Shown here: positions 1 to 11,700 of the stretch, one piece after another
How the letters are laid out: each line of letters begins with the position of its first letter
Position numbering within the stretch: the first letter of the stretch is position 1
Assembly: GCF_958298935.1 (NCBI RefSeq)
Contig: NC_084921.1
Coordinates: forward strand, 46,657,001-46,721,000
From: Phragmites australis
Lineage: Eukaryota > Streptophyta > Magnoliopsida > Poales > Poaceae
Reading direction: 5' to 3'
Length of the DNA: 64,000 nucleotides
Translations under genes and position numbers: made by a program
Notes under the pieces: model-generated
Seen by the model: the letters and a program-made list of their open reading frames with translations, nothing else
The model's database searches: none
Told to the model about the DNA's origin: nothing

Positions 1-660
1 CAACTCATTTTTCTGTTAACACCGGATGATCCGGTTAGTATCTCCTCACAGCCATCGGATAATCAGGTGAGTACAAACTTCAGAGCCCCACTGTGCCAGC
101 TATCATTAGCCGTTACTGCTGATAAATGATCCGGTGGATTCATCCGGTGTGCCTTAGTTCATCACCGGACCATCCGATTAGTAGAACCAAGCCAGTCTAC
201 CCGATGCAATCCTCTCTGCAAAATTTAGTCCGGTGATTCCTCTTTGCCTTCACCGGACCATCCAGTGAGTGTAGCTTCTTCTGGAACAAAAATTCTTCTC
301 TACAAGAATTACTCTGGTGTTCCCATCTTTCCATCACCGGATAATCCGGTACATTCAACTTCAATTTCACTTGGAAAAAAAATGCTTTGACTAAAAAAGC
401 TCTGATGCTCTCACGGGGGTAATACCGGACCATCTGGTGCACCACTTCTAAAATTTTTGGTCATGTGTCACTGAGAAAAGGTTCCGGTGAATACAACACT
501 TATACACCGGATCATCATGTGCACTCGATGTCTTCTGTTCTAGATCAAGGAACAATGATCTGGTGAGAACAAAAAAATATAACACCGGACTACTCGGTGG
601 GGCTAAATTCACTGAGCTCGTCCAATTCAATTTTTTCTTGAGCTCTAACTTCACGATATC
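1..660 (-). repeat. Palindrome-rich U3 part of a Copia-like LTR (truncated by window start)
   Basis: The stretch carries many variants of the imperfect palindrome CACCGGATNATCCGGTG, spaced about 40-60 bp apart (for example near 25-35, 163-178, 257-272, 335-350, 425-440, 505-520, 583-598). The unit around 208-225, with CCTCTCTGCAAAATTTAGTC before CCGGTG, is the reverse complement of units at 9,935-9,965 and 10,110-10,145, so the same family lies here in the opposite orientation to the LTR at 9,600-11,575. Only the upstream part of the LTR would be inside the window. Family membership is inferred from shared motifs; no LTR end is visible. Confidence 0.55.
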
Positions 661-1061
661 TCAACAATTGGTTTCTATGAGCTACTTAGTGATATAATTT
701 CATAAGTATGCTTCAAACAAAGTCAAGACTTAATTAGGTCAAACTATTACTCTTAGTCTCTCTTTATAGTACGATAAAAAGACTAAAAAAGAAGAAATAT
801 ACTATTCTAAGTGTCATTTATCTCCTTTATAACACTTAGAACTAAAGATCCTTTATTTTGATATACATATCCTTTGATCATCCATATAATCAACTTAGAG
901 ACCAATAATACCTAATCATTATTGTAAAATAAAATTTTTAATATCCTTTAAAACAAATTTATTAATTATAATAATATAATTGTTATTAATCATAAAAACA
1001 CTTACCACTTGTTTAGAAACCTAATGCTATAATAGTGGCCTAATGCTACAATAGTCAGGAA
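661..1061. other. AT-rich stretch, no gene seen
   Basis: Strongly AT-rich sequence with no convincing open frame, exon or repeat end. It could be the 5' part of the LTR remnant to its left, but I cannot show a terminus. Confidence 0.4.
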
Positions 1062-1720
1062 GTGGCGTGAACCAACTGAGGCACTTTCCATTTCCATTGA
1101 GTACCCTTTGCCGACTCCAGGTGAAACTACACCACCACCTGCTACCTCCAAGTCTAGAGAGAAGAAAAAGGCTACAGGGAAGGCAAAAGAAGAAGAAGAG
1201 TTGAGGTGCCACCCGACAGTCCTGCAATGGCCACCAAAAGCAAAATGGTGACACATAATAGCCCTGCAATGGGCACCAAAAGCAAAAAAAAAAAAAAAAA
1301 AAAAGAAAGACTTCTAGAGAGGCAAAAACAGCTTTTATGCCACCGCTTCACAGATATCTATCAGCTAACTGATGATAGCGGCATGGAGGGGACGGAAAAT
1401 TTGAAGCAGTGGCATGAAAGGGTAGTGACCTTTTTGAATAACATTGAAGGAAAGATTATAAGTTTTCAATGGCATACAGATCATCAATTCGAAGCCTCTG
1501 GCGTTTTCAGCGCCCCATCACAATTCATTCACCTTTTGTGTCTTTTTGTTTTGGTCGTTCCTAGCTTGAAGTATACTATCGTCATAAGACCTCTGTTTTT
1601 TTTTTTCAGACAGTGGAGCAAGTTGCAAAACTGCTTTACAAGTCATTGGCTCCAAATCAAGAGAAAGCAGCCAATGTACCCAACGTACAGTCCCTCTGAT
1701 CACGTGACAGGAGAGTAAAT
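1062..1720 (+). pseudogene. Coding-like remnant, unidentified
   Basis: Reading from about 1,062, one frame gives a Pro/Ser stretch followed by a Lys/Glu-rich stretch up to about 1,230. A second frame over 1,380-1,460 gives a segment beginning GMEGTENLKQWHERV. After an AG acceptor near 1,610 a third piece reads TVEQVAKLLYKSLAPNQEK and stops near 1,700. The composition looks protein-coding, but the frames do not join without a stop. A 41-bp unit (CCTGCAATGGCCACCAAAAG type) is repeated at 1,222 and 1,263, followed by an A-run at 1,286-1,305. I do not recognise the family. It may be a captured gene fragment or a decayed gene. Confidence 0.3.
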
Positions 1721-1880
1721 TGGTCACTGGTGTAATTAGAGTAACTGACAAGCAAGAATGAAGCAGCAGATGCCACACCCAGCACATGCCCAAGCCTCCG
1801 GAGCCTGGACTCACTCGGACGGTGCCACGAGCCCATGATGCTTGATGCTACATCTATTGTAACATGCCCGTGATTCCGCC

Positions 1881-2100
1881 GGGCCCGACCTGGGCTGGGA
1901 TCGCGCCGCGCAGGCTCAGCGCGCTGCGTGCCCGACGCGTCTTCTGGCTGGAGGAGCGACGTGCCCAAACAGACAAGGGGCCTTGCCACAGGGCCCGACC
2001 TGGGCTGGGATCGCGCCGCGCAGGCTCAGCGCGCTGCGTGCCCGACGCGTCTTCTGGCTGGAGGAGCGACGTGCCCAAACAGACAAGGGGCCTTGCCACA
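1881..2100. repeat. Perfect tandem duplication, 2 x 110 bp
   Basis: Bases 1,881-1,990 and 1,991-2,100 are identical over all 110 positions, each beginning GGGCCCGACCTGGGCTGGGA and ending GGGGCCTTGCCACA. The unit is GC-rich and has no convincing coding frame. The absence of any mismatch means a very recent duplication or an assembly artefact. Confidence 0.95.
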
Positions 2101-2790
2101 GCTTTCGAGTAAAAAATAGCCCGCCGTCCCGAACGGCACATTTGGCAGCGCTTGCCCCGCAGGAACATGCCAAAACTTGCCTCGTTTTGCTCGTAGTTGG
2201 ATTCGGCACGAAACCTGTAGCTTACTTGTCCCTCCAGCTCGTAGCCTAGTACAGGATCAACCGGGCAGCCCTTCCAAAGCGGCTGAGATTTGCTTTGCAG
2301 TTGCAGCCAACTAGCACCTTCGTTTTCGTTTACTTGTCACCAGCTGAGGTGGTAGATGGATGAGGACCGTAGGCTTCAAGTGGCGGCGACGGTGGCTTCA
2401 AGTTGTAGCAGACGAGTTGGGTTGGGTACGCCAACAGCAACATCCGTGTTTGGGCAGGGACAAGGTTTCCATGCCACGGACTCTTCGTGTGCGTGCGTCC
2501 AGTTCAGGTTACGCGTCCACGCACGCTAGTATGTGCAGACAGGCCTTGGTGCCGATCCGGTGACTTAACCTCGCGCCTGACGTCTCAAAATTGGGATCTT
2601 GCATTTCGAGCTGGTGCCCTAACGACAAGTGCAACCTGTCAAAGCTCAAGCGTTGGACCCGCAATTGCTGCAAGTCACCATCTACTAACAAAGGTGGACG
2701 GCATTTGGAACCTCATTCTCAGCCAACAACGGCATCACAACAAACTCTGAAGGGAGCGTCAAAGTCCAATTCGTCAAGTGGCTGAAGCTT
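2101..2790. other. GC-moderate flank without a recognisable gene
   Basis: Short open frames exist on both strands here, including one at 2,591-2,785 with a Cys/Lys-rich N-terminus, but none has a recognisable domain, good context or a conserved splice pattern. It may continue the remnant to its left. Confidence 0.35.
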
Positions 2791-4184
2791 TAAGAGAAAA
2801 TATCAACTATGCACAGGCTAGATATCCAAACCATTCAATCAAAAAAACAACTTTGTTTAGTTATTGCTGCTGATCTTTACTCAGCAAAAACTCGAATCGG
2901 CACAGCTACGAATCAGCTCTTCTTGCACAACCAACACAAATATAAATCAGATTAAGAAAATGAGCTCATGACCAACAGGGAGCATTCTCAAGCTTAGATG
3001 GAACCGATTTTTTTAAGCTTATGAGCAACAGCTACACAGCCAAAGAAACAAGGAACACGAGCTCCTGTATTTTTCAGTTTTCGAAGAAGGCCTGCAGATT
3101 AGGACGAGAAACAATATGTCCAGATAATAACCAATACATACACAGCTATAGCATGCTTGCAATAACCATTGGAGTTTAAGGTTTACTTCCACCAGAAGCT
3201 ACGATTGTGCAATGCCAAGGATGGCAATGTGCCAATGTGCAAACAAAATATACACACAGGTATCGAATGCATGTTCCTGGAGAGCTGTCTGCACAAACCA
3301 CAATACAAGTTGATGCATATAGCTTTACCCACTGGTTAAGGTAAATCAATAAATGTATTCAGTTGATAACATAACATCTGAGGTGTCATAAATTCTTAGT
3401 TAAGCTTAAGCATGACAATTAACAATTACATGAACACCACTACATCGAACGTACTCTCTTTTGATTACTAAGGGAACATGAAAGTTGCTCGTAGAAAACC
3501 TGAAATGCTAAGTGGCACTGTAATACTAACTTGAATGTAGCTTCAACAATCATCTTAAGACCCATGCATTGTTATGGTTGGCTTGGCCCTGTGGCCTTAT
3601 TCCATCAGTAAGGCAATCAGTAGGGAAGACATTGCATAACCATTGCCATTGCCATAGCAGAAGAAAAACGAACAGCCAGTTCTAGATGTGAATAAAAAGA
3701 AGGGATTGATTTCCAACATTTCAGCAAAAGTTTCCATCTATTTTAACGGGTTTACATGAAGGCTGACAATTGTACTGACTATACAATAAAGCACTTGTGC
3801 AAACACTAAGAGCATGGATGTATTTGTTTTCCGTGCCATAAGTCCACTCACTTGTTACATCATAGTGCCGTTCAGGATCATAAATTGCATGCAAAATCAA
3901 GCAATTGAAAGTATGGCAAGCAGGCTAAAAGTTTAGATCAATGATCAAATGAGCTAGAGAGAAAGAACTTTATTCTAAGATCAACTAAGCATGTCATCCA
4001 GTAACACCAAGAAAGCACAAACAGACTGAACAAAATGTTTCGAGCCTCACTCCTTATTCCAACCAACTGACTTAACATCTACGGGTTTCTTGGCCTATGT
4101 CCAAGAAGCAGAAAATGAGGCTTGGGCGAGATGCACATCGCGAGCAATGCGTGCATCCACTCGCTTGCCCTCTCCTCTACCCAC
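2791..4184. other. Intergenic and 3' flank of the RETICULATA-related gene; nothing else seen
   Basis: AT-rich sequence without open frames of interest. The part next to 4,184 is expected to hold the 3' UTR of the minus-strand gene. I see no RNA gene or transposon ends. Confidence 0.45.
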
Positions 4185-5231
4185 TTACTTATCCTTTCCC
4201 TCACTGATGGCATCTGCAGCAGCATTGCCCACAGCTATCAACCTCTCCTTCTCTTCAGCAACAGTAGAGGCGGCCGGCTTATCTGATTTTTGCGACCCAG
4301 TGAGCCTGGCAAGCAACACGAAGGACATCCCACCAAGCACGTTGTTGATGCACCGGAGAGCAACAACGGACACCTTAAACACCGGCGCCGGCGCAACATT
4401 TCCGAGCAGGTACTCGACGCCGTTCAGCGTCTGGTACCGCAGGTTGCTGCTGAAGCCCATGTGGAGCGCCCATGTGGCTGCGTTGAGCAGCGTGGGCGGC
4501 GGCTTGTTGGGCGTCTCGAACGCCGGGTCCATGCGCTTCCGCATCGCCATGAGCCCGTTTGAGAGCGCGGTGCCGGCGAGCCCGGCCGCGAACCCTACCG
4601 CCGCGAAGGTCGCGCCCTTGGATAGGAGCGTCGCGACGCGGGAGCCCAGCGAGAACGCGCCGGGCTCGAACATGTGGCTGGGGAGCGCGGAGGCCGCAGA
4701 CGACGCGGCGGCGGCGACGCCGGCGGTGGGAGCGAGGAGGTACATGAGGACGAAGTTGAGGATGGATCCGACGACGAGGGTGGAGAAGACGAAGTCGAGC
4801 TCGTTGAGGCCGAAGTTTGGGCGGGAGGCCATGTCGCCGAGCACGCAGGCGGTCACGCCGACGAGCTCCTCCATGAGCACCTTGAACGGGAACTGCGGGT
4901 CCGCGGCCACGCGGGCGGCCCACCCGGCCAGGAAGAGGCCGAGGATGCCGCCTTTGCCGCCGTCTCCGCCGCCGGAGTCCGCGGCGTCGCCAGATCCGCC
5001 GCCGCCGCCGTACGAGCGCGGGGGCGGGGGCGGGGGCGGGGGGAGACTACCTCCGGGGCCGGACGGGGACGGGGATCGGAGGCGGAGGAAGGACGCCAGC
5101 GAGGACGAGGAGGCGGGCAGCGGGGAGAAGGAGAGGTTCGCGGTGGGGGCGGGGCGGTGAGGGGCGATGCGCGGGGAGGAGTCGAGGTGGGCGGGGAGGA
5201 ACTTGGCGGCGGCGAAGGCTGTGGAGGCCAT
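4185..5231 (-). CDS. RETICULATA-RELATED chloroplast membrane protein (DUF3411)
   Basis: Single-exon frame of 348 residues, about the length of the RER2/RER3 group of Arabidopsis. The N-terminus is rich in Ala, Ser and Pro, as expected for a plastid transit peptide (residues 1-55). It is followed by eight prolines (64-71) and a Gly/Ser-rich linker (75-93). The conserved DUF3411 part starts near residue 94 with GILGLFLAGWAARVAADPQF, continues through FKVLMEELVGVT, and has several hydrophobic stretches, including one around LDFVFSTLVVGSILNFVLMY. The ATG at 5,231 is the first in frame; the stop is TAA at 4,185-4,187. Family members sit in the chloroplast inner envelope and affect leaf reticulation and mesophyll development; the biochemical role is unknown. 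The 5' half is GC-rich, giving long antisense shadow frames that I discount. Confidence 0.9.
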   Translation of the reverse strand: MASTAFAAAKFLPAHLDSSPRIAPHRPAPTANLSFSPLPASSSSLASFLRLRSPSPSGPGGSLPPPPPPPPRSYGGGGGSGDAADSGGGDGGKGGILGLFLAGWAARVAADPQFPFKVLMEELVGVTACVLGDMASRPNFGLNELDFVFSTLVVGSILNFVLMYLLAPTAGVAAAASSAASALPSHMFEPGAFSLGSRVATLLSKGATFAAVGFAAGLAGTALSNGLMAMRKRMDPAFETPNKPPPTLLNAATWALHMGFSSNLRYQTLNGVEYLLGNVAPAPVFKVSVVALRCINNVLGGMSFVLLARLTGSQKSDKPAASTVAEEKERLIAVGNAAADAISEGKDK

Positions 5232-5798
5232 GGCGATCGGGAGGCGAGGGGATCGCGCGTCCTCTGCCGCGCAGCGGCGGCGGCGGTGCGGGAGAAGGGC
5301 GAGTGAGGTGGCAAGGGCTTTTCGGGGGTTGGTGTAGTGCAGGAGTAGTAAGTAGGGAGAGAGATGTTTGGTGAGGGGGGTGGGTGGTTGGTGGTGGTGG
5401 GAACGTGCATCGGTGCGACCACCTGTCCACCTACGGCTGCGGCGAAACCCGCTGCTGTACAGTACGCAAATTTGGAGGATCTCGGGCTGCTGATTTCATT
5501 CCTCTGTTCCTTTCGAAAATGGCTGGGTTTCAGTTCCTCAGGAGATGGTCTTTTCCGATTCTGCCTCACTCGCCTGCTTCGAAAATAATACCAGTCATAT
5601 TTACATGAATCTTGTTATAGACAGCAGCTGTCTCGTCTCAACCATTATTGTACATGCCCTAAGCAATCAGCGTTGGTTCATTACATTGCAGACTACAGGG
5701 CACAGAACATACAGAATAATATGCATCTGACCGTAGTTGTAAGTTGTAACTGAATTCTAGCATTGTAAAATCCCTCTCGTGGAAGCTGCAACACCAAC

Positions 5799-8700
5799 TC
5801 ACCCAGGCGGCCAGTTCATCTGCCGTCGTCCGAAGATGAGTGTGGAGGTGATATACAGATTGGCCTACGTAGCAGAAGACAGAAAAATCAGTCGAATTGT
5901 TGCCCCCAAGAAGATGGGTCTGATCAGAACCAGTGAACGATGCTCACATCCTTTCGGCCCATCATTGATGACAATCCTGAATCCATCGTCAAGGCCTCCC
6001 TGCTTTGCTATAATCTTTGCAGCATAAAGAAGACAGCCCAGAACCTCGATGTGCCTTTCTTCTGCCTGAGAACAAGCGCGCCAGGGTATTAGCAAATGAA
6101 AGTGTCTATACTAACTTCACAGGTACAATTAGAGTTCATTATCTTTTCCATTAGTATTTGCAGTGAACTACAGTTGCCAACAGCTTTGAATCCCTGAAAT
6201 AAGTCTTAAACCGAGGTGTGAAGTTTGCTGTTTTGCGCTGTCCAGTACCGATGCTGTCCCACCATTTTGGCCTTCTTATTCAAAGAATTCTATGAGGTAC
6301 AGGCTGCTGAAAGGCTAAGCTCTTGAAGGCTTAAAGCCCACCTACAAGCTACAGCATACACGCATATTTTGTTCATACTAAAAAATAAATGGTTTTGAGG
6401 TGGTGAATTGTCTGAAAGACTTTAATAGTTTGCTTAGAATTTGGTTTAAATAAGAGTCATACTTCTAAGTCACACTTACTGGGGAAGATAAAGATTTGCT
6501 CGCAGTTTACCGAAGGTGAGTCTACTATATTCCATAATGTGACAATTAGCAATCCATGATTCGCAAAATCTCTCATGCCACAATTCTTCGTTTGTTCCAA
6601 TGAGCAATTGAGCACACTAGAGAGCTGATCACGATGAAATTCTATGGACTACAAAATTACTATCCTCGTATCTAAAACAGCAAATAGAACGGGATAGATA
6701 CACGAACTTTCAAGTGTATTGCTAGGCTTATCACAAAAATTCAATTATTTTCAATCGTTAGTTACAAAAAAACGTTGATTACCCACAAAGTGCGTATCAT
6801 AAAGTATAAAGAAAATCGTCTATAAATCATCATTAAAAGCATCAGGTAAATTGATCTTATTTTCAAACATCCGATACTCCACCATGGAAGTCATTGGTGT
6901 ACAAGGCACATAGGAACTACAGAGAATTTCTTAAACAGAGTTTACAATGTGGAATTGGCACGATACAACCATTGGGATGTGGGGAGTAAGAGATTAATGC
7001 AAGTACCTTCGACAGCCTAGATAACCCATCTTTGAACTTGGGTATAATTATAATATGTATGGGAGCTTGGGGTGATATGTCTCTGAATGCAAACACCTGC
7101 AGTAAGCCAGTAATTAACAGTTGAACATCCAAATGTGACATGACAAAATTCAACTGTAATCACGTACTATAAACTAATGGTGGATACAAACGATATACAT
7201 GTTGTTCTTACTGCCTGTGCTGCAGCCTACAGCTTTGTGGTGTCTGTGGAAAATAGGGAATAATCTAACATTTCACAATGATTCTTCGATATATGTGAAG
7301 GTGCTTTTTCTGAAGGTGGCCGGCAGGGAAATTGAAGGTGTTATTTCAGGAGCACAAATTGATGAGGATAGGATCAATTCATTTCCATCTTAAGCCTGAA
7401 GACTTCGCAGCGAGGTCCCCCTGCTTACATGGCACCAGGTGACGGATGTAAACTTCACCAGATTTCTGACCCAGATTGTCAAGGAGGAACGTTTGAGGAT
7501 ACGTAGTTCTCGAATTTTGTCAACTGCATGCCAAGGAGGATTTCGTCAAATAAAAAATAGCACGTCAAGGAGGAACATCACCCTTGCTGACATGGCACCA
7601 AGGGTGATGGAGGCATCATTATTTTTAAAGGTGGCAATATCAAATAGCAAAGTTCATAGCCTTAGATAACTAAGAACTTTATCGCAGTAGCACAGATAAG
7701 ATTTACCTTTTGGTCCTCATAAACCACCTGACACGGGATCTCCTTCCTGATAATTCTGTCGAAACTGCAAAAAAACAGAGAACTAGCCATCTGAATGGAG
7801 GACATACGGCACATGTATGTGTGAAGGGGGTAAAACAATAGTCGTAGAGAGATAATCAGAACACCCAAAGCCAACTCTTTTCAGGAAAAACAACAAGAAG
7901 ATGACATTTAAAAATCAGCAAATGTTGGCTAGTATCTGGAATATATATCTTAGCAGCAAGTGTGATACTACGAAAACCACGTGTGCACAGTATTTGTTCC
8001 CCTTTTTTTTTTTTACATACACTTCCATCCCCATGGATGCTGCGAGTCCAATAATTGGTCTTTACTAGTCACCCATATCTTCACTAGATGACTGGAAATG
8101 CTATAATAAAGTTATCAGAGGAAGATTTCTGCAAGTTTTCCTGGCCGTAGGTTCAGTGCATCCCCATGGATGCTGCGAGCAGGGTTAAAAAACCGTCGGT
8201 AACCGCTCAAAAATCGTGGTTACCGACCTTTTCGGTCCGGTCCGATTTCAAAAACCGTTCGGTAACCGAAATTTGAATTCAAAAAATTCGAAAAAATAAA
8301 AAATTTCAAAAAAATTTCAAAAAAAATCTTAAAAAAAACTAGACACAATTCTAAGAACTTCTGTGAAATTTTTTTTCAAAAATAATGTCGTTTGCATCAT
8401 ATTCTATAGGGAGAAAGTTTGAAAAAAATGAAAAAAATTGAAGCGTGCGGCTCAATTATTAACTCACGTTAAGGAAAAGTGTAACATGCAAACACATATT
8501 TTTCTTGTATAAAACGTATTTTAAGAGAACCTTTAAAATTGATTTCACTTTATTTAGAGTTTTATTAAATTCTCTATGATTTTTACAAAGTTCACAAGCA
8601 TAAAGTGAATATGTTAAGAAACATCACTGTAATTAATTTTTTCATGTCTACTATTATTTTTTCTACGTAAATCATAATATAAATAAGCTAATGAAAGTGG

Positions 8701-11700
8701 TTTCACTAATTTTTAAGGTGTGATGGGTCAGTTATGAATTAATCTAGTCGCAACACATTTACACAATCATGCATGTTACAATAACTAATTCATGAGTTCA
8801 TATATTTTTAAAAGATATAGGATCATGTAATAAGACTAACAAAATTAGTTTCATGATTTTTGGATTAGCAAAGAGTAAACTATGCATTTACCTTGGTTTA
8901 ACAAATAAAATTTCTCACAGAAAATTTTGAACTTTTTTATGAGTATAAATACATTTATCATGTAGATCATGTTACAAGGAAGCCAACAAAATTTGTTTCA
9001 CTTGATTTGAAGCTCGGATGAATTAGTTATTGATTTTACAAGATTGAACCCTTTTTTAGGTTTTTTGTTGAACTGCGCTGAAATTCGATAAAACCGCTCG
9101 ATGAATCGAGAAAACCGAGCGGTTACCGAGCCAAACCGCTCGGTAACCGACCGAATCAAAAATGCGAGAAAATCGCTCGGTAACCGACCCAAACCGCTCG
9201 GTTACCGAGAGGGCAAAAACATGATTTTTTCGCAAAAATTTAAAATTTGCCGAATGAATTTTCTCCGAATTTTTTTGAATTTTTGACCGGTAATCGCGGT
9301 TACCGCGGTTTTTCGGTTACCGCCGGAGGTCGGTAACCGACCTCCGGTCGGTAACGTGAACCATGGCTGCGAGTCCAATAATTGGTCTTCATGAACTCAA
9401 CGACCATTTCCATCAAACGTCACAATTTGTGTGTGTGTGTGTTTTTTTGCAAGGAGATGTGAGGTAATCAGGTAATCTAACATTGGAACTCTTAAGCGGA
9501 TGTCCATGACAAATGAGCTCCCGTTAAGATGAGAAATAGAAATATATCTTGATTTATATATAATGAGTGATTGACAAATATGTTGATTTGGTTTGATGAT
9601 TTTTAGGTTGCATGAGCGCTGAACCATCCAACATGTTTAACTCCACAAACCGGCCATCTGGAATCCTCTCTGCAAGAAATAGTTCGGCGTATGTATATAT
9701 ATATATATAGCCGTTACAATTATGATCATGACTAACTAAATTTGTAGAAAAATGGAGGTGATGTGTTTGTTTCTAAGTTCAGAAAAATTGTACACGCCGG
9801 ATGATCTGCCGCTGAGGAAGTTGAACACGCCGAATGATCCCGCGTTACGATGGTGTACACGCCGTAGAATTTCAACTCAGAAGAAAAAGTTGAAGTACAC
9901 GCTGGATAGTCCGATGATGGGCACTGTGAACACCGGAGTATTTCTTGCAGAGAGGTTGCAAATCGACTCTGGTGGACTTACGTGCGCCGAGGTCCGACGA
10001 CGGAAGATGTGAACGTCGGAGACTACACCGAACCATTTGTTATAGAGAGATTACAAAATTGTTGTCTGGTGAAAATGAATACATCGGATGGTCCAACGAT
10101 GAGAAATTACACACGCTGGACTATTTCTTGCAGAGAGGATTCCAGATGGCTGGTTTGTGGAGTTGAACACGTCGGATGGTTCAACGCTCAGGAGTTGTGG
10201 ATGTCAGATCATACGTCGTTCATGATTTTTCTAGGATATGTCTTAAACTGAGGATTTATATTTGAAATTAACTAGAAATGGTTTGGAGATATGTGTTTGC
10301 TTATCTTGTGTTGTCTAGATGATGGATGCAACTTGACGGTCGACGGTGAGATGATTAGGGCCAAGCGAGGTTCTTGGTGCCAGATGATTGAGGAAGTTTA
10401 GTGGAGTCAAGGGTGATCCTAGTTGTGCACATGGAGATCAAGTAAAGCATAAAATAAAGGATGAAGACGGTGTGTTGACAAAGTCAAGCGAAAGGGGTGC
10501 CGGTGCAAGTGACAAGGTAGCCTGGAGGGATTGGGAGCGAGAGAGACTTGCCAGTGGTCAAGATCGTAAGATGGAGTACACGTGTTGACGTCAGGATGCT
10601 TGCTTGGGGTCAGAGCATGCGGCAGTGAGTCGTGCTTTGAGAAGCGTGCAAAACGGTTTCACGGTTTGGCCTCAAAACCTTGGAAGGATGGAGTGCACAT
10701 GGCATCATCACGAAGCTAGTGTCGAGGCTAAGCTAAATCTTGAAGGCGCCACGTTCATACGATGGACAGAGAAAAATTCGAACGAAACTATCCCCGGTGG
10801 CAGGTGGGAGTGCATTGTTAGAGAATGGTAGTTTAGGGATAAGATAGCTTAAGAGTTAAGCAAGCTCCTTGGTATATAAATAGAGGGGTATGGTTGGTGG
10901 TTGAGTAATAGCCTTACATAGTTTTTGAGAAGTTTTGAGAGCCTTCCACTTGTGCAGTGTAGGGAGGAAGAGATGAGTACTTAACTTATGTTTAGGTGAG
11001 AGCTTTTGTGAGAAAAACACTTTGTAATCTGTCAAAACAGGGCGTTTCTCTGAGCTTAATGAAGAGAGTGTTTTGCATATGCTTGAATTCATTTTCTTCT
11101 AGTCTCCTGCTTTTGGCTCCCGTGTTTTGGTACAAGTTTTTGGTATTTTCTTGTTGATTTTTGTTTTCCTTTAGAGCTGCTCCATTTGGATCGTGTAAGA
11201 TGTCTTCTTCCTGTTGCTAGAGGGTTAATCTTTTCATATGAATTGGTCTTGAACCATCCCAACTCTTTGGATCCATCAACTTGAAGAATCACTTTTTTCT
11301 AGTTGCTCGTTCTCTTGTGTTTAGAAGTTTTTCTTCTAGTTAATTGTTTTCTTGCACTATGAATCTTGATATGACCTTAAATGAAACCTAGAGTTCTTAT
11401 TCATCAAAGAGGAGCGTTAGTTTTGGAAGTCTTGCAATCTATTCTTGTCTCTTTTGCTTCTGCATATGTTTTTTAGGTGTGTTGGGTTAAAGAATAAGAG
11501 AAGGCCATCAATTTTGTAAGAAATTTATTTATGCATCTATTCACCCACCTCTAATCATCGTTCTTGATCTTACCATTAGTATCATAGCGGTTTGATCGCT
11601 TGTTGACTCTAACCAGTTTTGTGATCCGTAGGCGACAATAGAAAGACATAGGAAAATTCCTCTCTTTGAAGGCTGAGATTTTTGTACTGGAAAGTGCTCA

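Noticed and set aside
4090..5306. Long open frames on the plus strand opposite the RETICULATA-related gene (356 and 210 residues)
   Set aside because: Composition is GC-driven Arg/Gly/Ala with no domain; the minus-strand frame has clear family conservation, so these are antisense shadows.
4853..5569. Second minus-strand frame of 238 residues upstream of the RETICULATA-related start
   Set aside because: Pro/Ser/Arg-rich out-of-frame reading of the same GC-rich 5' end and leader; no domain.
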